Shown here: positions 13,881 to 18,516 of the stretch, one piece after another | How positions within the stretch are numbered: the first letter of the stretch is position 1 | Layout of the letters: every line of letters starts with the position of its first letter | Assembly (NCBI GenBank): GCA_001779505.1 | Contig: MFKH01000007.1 | Coordinates: 1-18,516, forward strand | Length of the DNA stretch: 18,516 bases | Source of the DNA: Candidatus Jorgensenbacteria bacterium GWA1_54_12 | GTDB lineage: Bacteria > Patescibacteriota > Minisyncoccia > UBA6257 > GWB1-50-10 | Direction: 5' to 3' | The notes under the pieces: generated by a model | Databases searched by the model: none | Told to the model about the DNA's origin: nothing | The model's input: only the letters and a program-made list of their open reading frames with translations | Position numbers and translations under genes: made by a program

Positions 13881-14291
13881 ATGCCAACAGTGAATCAGCT
13901 GGTGCGAAGACCCCGGAAGCGGCAGGTTAAGAAATCAAAAACACCTGCGCTTGGTTATGGTTTTAACAGCAACCACAATCGGCCGACAAGCTACCCGTCG
14001 CCCTTTAAGCGCGGCGTGTGCGTTAAGGTGTTTACGACAACGCCAAAGAAACCGAACTCGGCTTTGCGGAAAGTTGCCCGCGTACGGCTCATGAACGGTG
14101 CGGAGGTGACGGCATATATTCCGGGCGAAGGACACCGCTTGCAGGAACACGCGGTCGTTCTTATCCGCGGCGGCAGGGTAAAAGACCTGCCGGGCGTGAG
14201 ATACCACATCGTGCGCGGCGTGTTGGACACGACGGGCGTTGAGGGACGCAAACAGCAGCGGTCAAAATACGGAGCGAAGAAAGGAGCATAA
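13881..14291 (+). CDS. rpsL: Small ribosomal subunit protein uS12
   Basis: 136 residues. uS12 sits at the decoding centre and governs accuracy and streptomycin response. Seen: MPTVNQLVRRPRKR, TTTPKKPNSALRKVARVRL (holding the Lys43-equivalent lysine) and GGRVKDLPGVRYHIVRG (Lys88/Asp89 equivalents), ending RSKYGAKKGA. Both lysines that commonly mutate to streptomycin resistance are present in wild-type form. Relative to E. coli there are about 14 extra residues (FNSNHNRPTSYPSPF) before KRGVC; B. subtilis S12 has a similar extension, so this is a known variant. First gene of the str operon, two bases before rpsG. Identity firm. Confidence 0.98.
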   Translation: MPTVNQLVRRPRKRQVKKSKTPALGYGFNSNHNRPTSYPSPFKRGVCVKVFTTTPKKPNSALRKVARVRLMNGAEVTAYIPGEGHRLQEHAVVLIRGGRVKDLPGVRYHIVRGVLDTTGVEGRKQQRSKYGAKKGA

Positions 14292-14293
14292 CC

Positions 14294-14764
14294 ATGCGCA
14301 AACGAAATTATTACAAGAAACAAGTTCGGGAGCCGGACGCAACCTACGGGCGCGTTGACGTTGGGCTTTTCATAAATTATCTCATGCACGGCGGCAAGAA
14401 ATCGGTGGCCGAGCGCGTGTTTTATGACGCGCTTCAAGAAGTGAAGAATCAGGCCGGCGGGGAACCATTAGTTGTTTTTGAACAGGCAATGCAGAGCGCC
14501 TCGCCGCATCTGGAAACCGTTTCACGGCGCGTCGGCGGGGCGAACTATCAGATTCCGCGCGAGGTTCGTCCGGAGCGGAAGTTTTTCCTTGCGGCGAAAT
14601 GGATTATTGAGGCGGCGCGCGGGCAGAAAGGAGGCCCTATGGCGAAGCGGCTTGCCGGAGAACTTTTGAACGCCGCGAAGGGCGAGGGTGCGGCGGTCAA
14701 GAAGAAGCAGAACATGCATCGCATGGCGGAAGCGAACCGCGCATTCGCCAGTTTCTTGAGATAA
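14294..14764 (+). CDS. rpsG: Small ribosomal subunit protein uS7
   Basis: 156 residues, the usual size. uS7 nucleates assembly of the 30S head and contacts the E site. Seen: TYGRVDVGLFINYLMHGGKKSVAERVFYDAL, the SRRVGGANYQIPREVRPERK hairpin and the C-terminal helix KKKQNMHRMAEANRAFASFLR. A clear AAAGGAG ends eight bases before the ATG, the strongest ribosome site of the operon. Its stop overlaps the fusA start in TAATG, which suggests coupled translation. In many bacteria S7 represses this operon; I saw no recognisable binding structure here. Identity firm. Confidence 0.98.
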   Translation: MRKRNYYKKQVREPDATYGRVDVGLFINYLMHGGKKSVAERVFYDALQEVKNQAGGEPLVVFEQAMQSASPHLETVSRRVGGANYQIPREVRPERKFFLAAKWIIEAARGQKGGPMAKRLAGELLNAAKGEGAAVKKKQNMHRMAEANRAFASFLR

Positions 14765-16917
14765 TGGATTACCCCATAGAGAAGGTGCGGGATATTGGCA
14801 TCATTGCCCACATTGATGCCGGAAAGACGACGGTAAGCGAGCGCGTTCTTTTTTATACCGGCATTTCGCACAAAATCGGCGAAGTGCACGAGGGGCAGGC
14901 GGTCATGGACTGGATGGAGCAGGAGCGCGAGCGGGGCATTACGATTACCGCCGCCGCGACGACCTGTTTTTGGACGCCGACCTACGCGCGGCGCGGTGTT
15001 TCGCCTGACGACCAGGAAAAATTGAAAGCCGTGCGGAGCGTGCATGAGCACCGCATTAATCTTATAGACACGCCGGGACACATTGACTTTACCGTTGAGG
15101 TAAAGCGGTCGCTCCGCGTTTTGGACGGAGCGGTTGTCGTTTTTGACGGCGTTGCCGGCGTTGAACCGCAATCGGAAACAAATTGGCGCTATGCGGACGA
15201 GTATCATGTGCCGCGCATCTGCTTTGTGAACAAGCTTGACCGGACGGGTGCGGACTTTGAGACGGTCTTGAAATCAATCCGCACGCGCCTCACCTCGCAC
15301 GCGGTTCCCGTGCAGTTTCCCATTGGAAGCGAGGGAAATTTCTCCGGTGTCGTGGACCTTATGGAAGAGAAGGCATATTACTTTGAAGGTGACCACGGTG
15401 TTATGGTGCGCGAAGCGGAGATACCCGAAGAATTGAAAGCAGAGGCGGCGCGCCGCCGGCATGAGCTGGTGGAAAAAATTGCCGAGACCGATGAGGCGTT
15501 GCTTGAAAAATATCTTGCGGAAGAACCGTTGACTATTGCCGAGCTTAAGGCGGCTCTGCGCCGGGCTTCTCTGGAGGTCAAAATCGTTCCTATCTTGTGC
15601 GGCTCCGCTTTGAAGAACAAAGGTGTTCAGCTTCTTTTGGACGCCGTTGTTGACTACCTTCCGGCTCCTTCGGACCTGCCTCCCGTTAAAGGACTTGACC
15701 CGGCAACCCACGAGGAACTCACGCGGCGCCCTGCGGACGATGAGCCGGTGGCGGCGCTAGTCTTCAAAATCGCATCTGATCCGTACGTCGGTTCGCTTGC
15801 GTTTTTCCGCCTGTACTCGGGCACCTTAAAAAGCGGCACGTATGTTCTGAATCCGAAGAGCGGCGTGAAAGAACGCATCGGAAGAATCCTGCGCCTGCAT
15901 GCCAACCACCGCGAAGAGGTCAAAGAGGTATTCCCGGGCGGCATTGGCGGACTTGTGGGCTTGAAGAGTTCCACGACCGGCGACACGCTTTCAGACGAAG
16001 ACCATCCGATTATCCTTGAATCCATCACCTTCCCGGAGCCCGTCATATCCGTGCGCGTGGAGCCCAAAACAAAAGCAGACCAGGAAAAGATGGGTGTTGC
16101 CCTGCGGAAGCTTTCCGAGGAAGACCCGACCTTCCGTGTTGCCGGCGACCCCGACACGGGCGAAACGATTATCTCCGGCATGGGAGAGTTGCATTTGGAA
16201 GTCATTATTGAGCGCATGAAGCGGGAGTTTGGCGTTTTGGCAACACAGGGGCGGCCGCAGGTTGCGTACAAAGAAACGATTACGGGTTCCGCGGACGCGG
16301 AAGGAAAGTATATTCGCCAGTCGGGCGGGCGCGGCCAATACGGGCACGTCTACGTGAAAGTTGAGCCGATGGAACGCGGCAACGGCTTTGAGTTTGTTAA
16401 CGCGATACGGGGCGGCTCAATTCCGCAGTCGTTTATTCCCGCCGTTGAAAAAGGCGTGAAGGGCGCCGCGGACAAGGGTGTTTTGGCCGGCTATCCTTTG
16501 ATAGACGTGAAGGTAACTCTGACCGACGGTTCATACCACGAAGTTGACTCATCTGACATGGCATTTCACATTGCAGGGTCAATGGGGTTTCAGGAGGCCG
16601 TAAAGCGCGCCGGGCTTCAGCTTCTTGAACCGATTATGAAAGTGCAGGTTATCGTCCCGACGGAATTTTTGGGAGATGCGACGGGCGACGTGAATGCGAA
16701 GCGCGGCATCATACGCTCCATGGAAGACCGCGATAACGTGAGGGTAATTGAGGCGGATATTCCGCTTGCGGAACTCTTTGGCTATTCCACGACTTTGCGG
16801 AGCATGACGCAGGGACGGGGAACCTTCAACATGGAGTTCGGGCATTACGGCATCGTGCCGAGGAACGTTGCGGAGGGAATCATAAGCGGCGGGAACGTCA
16901 AAGCCCAGCGGGCATAG
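14764..16917 (+). CDS. fusA: Elongation factor G
   Basis: 717 residues; the GTPase that drives translocation on the ribosome. Seen: P-loop AHIDAGKT (15-22), switch I RGITI (57-61), switch II DTPGH (102-106, catalytic His106), NKLD (156-159), then domain II, and the C-terminal domains with RQSGGRGQYGHVYVKVEP and the domain IV stretch leading to MEFGHYGIVP. Compared with E. coli there are about 16 extra residues between switch I and switch II (about 71-96, YARRGVSPDDQEKLK), on the G-domain face. Start and stop agree with family length apart from this insert. Translationally coupled to rpsG by TAATG. tuf does not follow; hicB begins 46 bases later. Identity firm. Confidence 0.98.
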   Translation: MDYPIEKVRDIGIIAHIDAGKTTVSERVLFYTGISHKIGEVHEGQAVMDWMEQERERGITITAAATTCFWTPTYARRGVSPDDQEKLKAVRSVHEHRINLIDTPGHIDFTVEVKRSLRVLDGAVVVFDGVAGVEPQSETNWRYADEYHVPRICFVNKLDRTGADFETVLKSIRTRLTSHAVPVQFPIGSEGNFSGVVDLMEEKAYYFEGDHGVMVREAEIPEELKAEAARRRHELVEKIAETDEALLEKYLAEEPLTIAELKAALRRASLEVKIVPILCGSALKNKGVQLLLDAVVDYLPAPSDLPPVKGLDPATHEELTRRPADDEPVAALVFKIASDPYVGSLAFFRLYSGTLKSGTYVLNPKSGVKERIGRILRLHANHREEVKEVFPGGIGGLVGLKSSTTGDTLSDEDHPIILESITFPEPVISVRVEPKTKADQEKMGVALRKLSEEDPTFRVAGDPDTGETIISGMGELHLEVIIERMKREFGVLATQGRPQVAYKETITGSADAEGKYIRQSGGRGQYGHVYVKVEPMERGNGFEFVNAIRGGSIPQSFIPAVEKGVKGAADKGVLAGYPLIDVKVTLTDGSYHEVDSSDMAFHIAGSMGFQEAVKRAGLQLLEPIMKVQVIVPTEFLGDATGDVNAKRGIIRSMEDRDNVRVIEADIPLAELFGYSTTLRSMTQGRGTFNMEFGHYGIVPRNVAEGIISGGNVKAQRA

Positions 16918-16947
16918 GTTTGCGGGATTGTAGAGGGCGGCCGGGCG

Positions 16948-16956
16948 TGATATACA
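16948..16956 (+). promoter_or_regulatory. Extended -10 element of hicB-hicA
   Basis: TGATATACA (TG, one base, TATACA), seven bases before the hicB ATG at 16964. It implies a leaderless transcript. I found no clear operator palindrome in the 46-base gap after fusA. Confidence 0.45.
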
Positions 16957-16963
16957 TAAGACT

Positions 16964-17293
16964 ATGAAGCGGAGAAACACTTTGCAGAGGGGGTCGGTGC
17001 GTGTTTTGGTGTTTCGGGAAGGTGGTACATGGTATGCCGCCGGTTTGGAGTTCAATATTGTGGAAACAGGCAGTACCCCGCATGAAGCAATGTTTCTTCT
17101 CTTTGAGGCCCTGCAGGGCTATCTGGAGTCGGCGAAGAAAATTAAGGCGCGGCCGCATATTCTCAATCAACCGGTTGAGGCTGAATATGATGAGAAATGG
17201 CGGGATGCGATAGAGTCAAGGCGGAAACGCGATTCAGTGTTTTTCGCTGGCAGGGTGAATGTTGCGAAAGGCTTGGAGTTGGTGCCTGCGTGA
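16964..17293 (+). CDS. hicB: HicB-like antitoxin
   Basis: 109 residues. HicB proteins block the RNase HicA and often repress their own operon. Seen: a HicB-type partial RNase H fold in residues ~11-55, with VLVFREGGTWYAAGLEFNIVETGSTPHEAMFLLFEALQGYLE read as strand-strand-helix in the family pattern (interrupted here only by the weakly conserved second strand). The remaining half (about 60-109) is charged and shows no obvious helix-turn-helix or ribbon-helix-helix, so DNA binding is uncertain. It is placed before hicA, one base apart, the reverse of the classic hicA-hicB order. The start at 16964 has a -10 box seven bases upstream and no Shine-Dalgarno. The assignment rests largely on the neighbouring hicA. 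Confidence 0.7.
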   Translation: MKRRNTLQRGSVRVLVFREGGTWYAAGLEFNIVETGSTPHEAMFLLFEALQGYLESAKKIKARPHILNQPVEAEYDEKWRDAIESRRKRDSVFFAGRVNVAKGLELVPA

Positions 17294-17294
17294 A

Positions 17295-17528
17295 ATGCCG
17301 CGGGGTATCTATAACTGGACAGCAGAAAACGCCGTGCGCTTTTTGAAGGCGCACGGCTTTGTTTTGAATCATACGAAAGGGAGTCACTGCTACTATGTTG
17401 GTCGCGCTGGCGGCACATTCCGACAGGTGTGTGTACCATTTCATGGTGCGCGGACGCTTAAACCGAGAACTTTAAAAGGTATTATTCGTCAATCAGGAGT
17501 TCCTTCACCTGAATGGCTCAAGAATTGA
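17295..17528 (+). CDS. hicA: HicA-family mRNA interferase toxin
   Basis: 77 residues. HicA is a small double-stranded-RNA-binding-like fold that cleaves mRNA and is neutralised by HicB. Seen: an N-terminal helix AENAVRFLKAHGFVLNHTKG, the active-site GSHCYY with its catalytic His, a strand RQVCVPFHG, and the C-terminal LKPRTLKGIIRQSGV, all in the family order and spacing. The ATG at 17295 is chosen because the family's first helix begins a few residues later; upstream in-frame extension runs into hicB. It starts one base after the hicB stop, so antitoxin and toxin are made from one message with the antitoxin first. The active-site residue is intact, so the toxin is probably functional. Confidence 0.85.
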   Translation: MPRGIYNWTAENAVRFLKAHGFVLNHTKGSHCYYVGRAGGTFRQVCVPFHGARTLKPRTLKGIIRQSGVPSPEWLKN

Positions 17529-17577
17529 CGTGAAAATTAAAAGGCGGGTCAGTTCTTGTTACTCGTCGGAATTCGTG

Positions 17578-17586
17578 TGCTACAAT
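17578..17586 (+). promoter_or_regulatory. Extended -10 element of ppsA
   Basis: TGCTACAAT (TG, one base, TACAAT with five of six matches) lies seven bases before the ATG at 17594, predicting a leaderless message. It lies in the 65-base gap after hicA. Confidence 0.5.
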
Positions 17587-17593
17587 AAGGCGT

Positions 17594-18516
17594 ATGCAGT
17601 ACCTTCGGCATACGCTTTCTTTTTCTGACGTTTCTATAAGTGATGTTCCGCGCGTCGGCGGCAAGAACGCCTCGCTCGGAGAAATGATACGCGCCCTGTC
17701 GCCCAAGGGCATTCGCATACCGGGCGGATTCATTGTGACGGCGGAAGCGTATCGCTATTTCATTAAAGAGAACGGGCTGGAGCCGTTTATAAAGAAGACG
17801 CTGGGTTCTGCGAAGGGTCGTTCTGTTGCTCTTCTGGCACAGCAGGGGAAAGCAATCCGCGCCGCTCTTGTGAAGGCGCCGCTCCCTAAAGACCTCGCGG
17901 AAGAGATACGCGCGCGCTATGCGGGAATGGAAAAAGCATACGGCAAACGCGCGGACGTTGCCGTTCGCTCGTCGGCGACGGCGGAAGACGTGCCCGAGGC
18001 GTCATTCGCCGGCCAGCATGAAACGTATTTGAACGTCCGCGGCGCGGAGGCGGTGTGCAATGCAGTTCGAGCCGCTTTCGCATCGCTTTTTACCAACCGC
18101 GCCATCTCGTACCGCGAAGACAAAGGGTTCGGTCACCTTGACGTTGCGCTCTCGGTCGGCGTGCAAAAAATGGTGCGCTCCGACCGCGGAAGTTCGGGCG
18201 TCGCGTTCACGCTGGAAACGGAATCGGGGTTCAAGGACGTTGTTCTTATAAACGGCGCATGGGGACTTGGTGAGCTTATTGTTCAGGGGGAGATTATTCC
18301 TGACGAGTGGATGGTGTTTAAGCCGACGAAGGCCATCATAGACAAGCGGCTGGGGAAGAAAGACAAAAAGATGGTGTATAGCGCCTCCGCCGGGAAGACC
18401 ATAAAATTGGAGAAAACCACCCCAAAAGAACAGGAGACATTTGTCCTTTCCGAAGACGAAGTCGTGAAACTCGCCGAGTGGTGTGTTGCGATAGAAAAAC
18501 ACTACTCGGAGAAGAA
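17594..18516 (+). CDS. ppsA: Phosphoenolpyruvate synthase, N-terminal part (runs off window)
   Basis: 307 residues are visible without a stop codon; the family is about 750-800 residues. The enzyme makes phosphoenolpyruvate from pyruvate and ATP, linking to gluconeogenesis. Seen in the N-terminal nucleotide-binding domain: VGGKNASLGEM (21-31), IPGGFIVTAEAYRYFI (about 42-57), VAVRSSATAEDVPEASFAGQ (about 122-141, with the ATP-binding Arg), GVAFTLETESGF and the NGAWGLGELIVQG segment. The phosphohistidine and PEP-binding domains lie beyond the window. The start ATG 17594 gives the normal N-terminus and has an extended -10 box seven bases upstream; no Shine-Dalgarno is present. Pyruvate phosphate dikinase shares this domain but usually differs in its N-terminal insert, so PpsA is preferred. 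Confidence 0.92.
   Translation, partial: MQYLRHTLSFSDVSISDVPRVGGKNASLGEMIRALSPKGIRIPGGFIVTAEAYRYFIKENGLEPFIKKTLGSAKGRSVALLAQQGKAIRAALVKAPLPKDLAEEIRARYAGMEKAYGKRADVAVRSSATAEDVPEASFAGQHETYLNVRGAEAVCNAVRAAFASLFTNRAISYREDKGFGHLDVALSVGVQKMVRSDRGSSGVAFTLETESGFKDVVLINGAWGLGELIVQGEIIPDEWMVFKPTKAIIDKRLGKKDKKMVYSASAGKTIKLEKTTPKEQETFVLSEDEVVKLAEWCVAIEKHYSEK

Noticed and set aside
13941..13997. Extra residues in uS12 before KRGVC
   Set aside because: A comparable extension is known in B. subtilis S12, so it is an ordinary variant.
1..18516. CRISPR array, insertion sequence or prophage
   Set aside because: No regularly spaced repeats, transposase, integrase or phage structural gene was seen; the only repeats are the short palindromes described.

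Overview
The window reads as a compact chromosomal stretch of a Candidate Phyla Radiation (Patescibacteria) bacterium, most like a Parcubacteria/Kaiserbacteria-type lineage. This placement is inferred from gene content: a TraG/VirD4-like ATPase, ComEC split into channel and hydrolase genes, a DUF5663-type small protein, a four-cysteine bL28, and housekeeping proteins with extra insertions. No 16S gene is present to confirm it. Coding density is very high, many intergenic gaps are under 30 bases, and composition looks moderately GC-rich throughout. I see no clear mobile-element block apart from a small HicBA module.

Layout. 1-857 (+): the 3' part of a type IV secretion/conjugation-like ATPase, ending tail-to-tail on efp. 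854-4595 (-): a run rdgB-like, mnmA, comEC (channel part), efp; mnmA appears to need a one-base correction or a -1 frameshift to reach a start codon. 4701-5381 (+): a HAD phosphatase whose stop codon lies inside a strong terminator. 5418-6842 (+): a membrane-anchored ComEC-type metallo-beta-lactamase and ndk. 6843-7013: an extended -10 promoter followed by a structured RNA closed by a 13-bp perfect stem, ahead of metG (7014-8630). tRNA-Gly(CCC) follows at once, then a hairpin-rich spacer with a 21-base palindrome.

8825-12364 (+): a large, unfamiliar HD-domain/membrane/Pro-Glu-linker protein paired with a DUF5663-like small protein. 12318-13173 (-): bL28 and an anchored beta-sandwich protein. 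13198-16917 (+): an M50 protease, then the str operon rpsL-rpsG-fusA. 16964-17528 (+): hicB-hicA. 17594 to the end (+): phosphoenolpyruvate synthase, cut by the window edge.

Themes. (i) At least six genes start 6-10 bases after a good -10 box, with no usable Shine-Dalgarno in that space, so leaderless or near-leaderless mRNAs look common; rdgB-like, the HAD gene and rpsG instead have clear Shine-Dalgarno sites. (ii) A 26-base exact palindromic repeat occurs once between genes and once inside a coding region, with a third half copy upstream of ndk. (iii) The best candidates for something undescribed are the metG-leader RNA (possible pseudoknot), the HD/DUF5663 pair with its palindromic operator, and the palindromic repeat family. 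All of these rest on reading by eye; no folding, alignment or database search was run.
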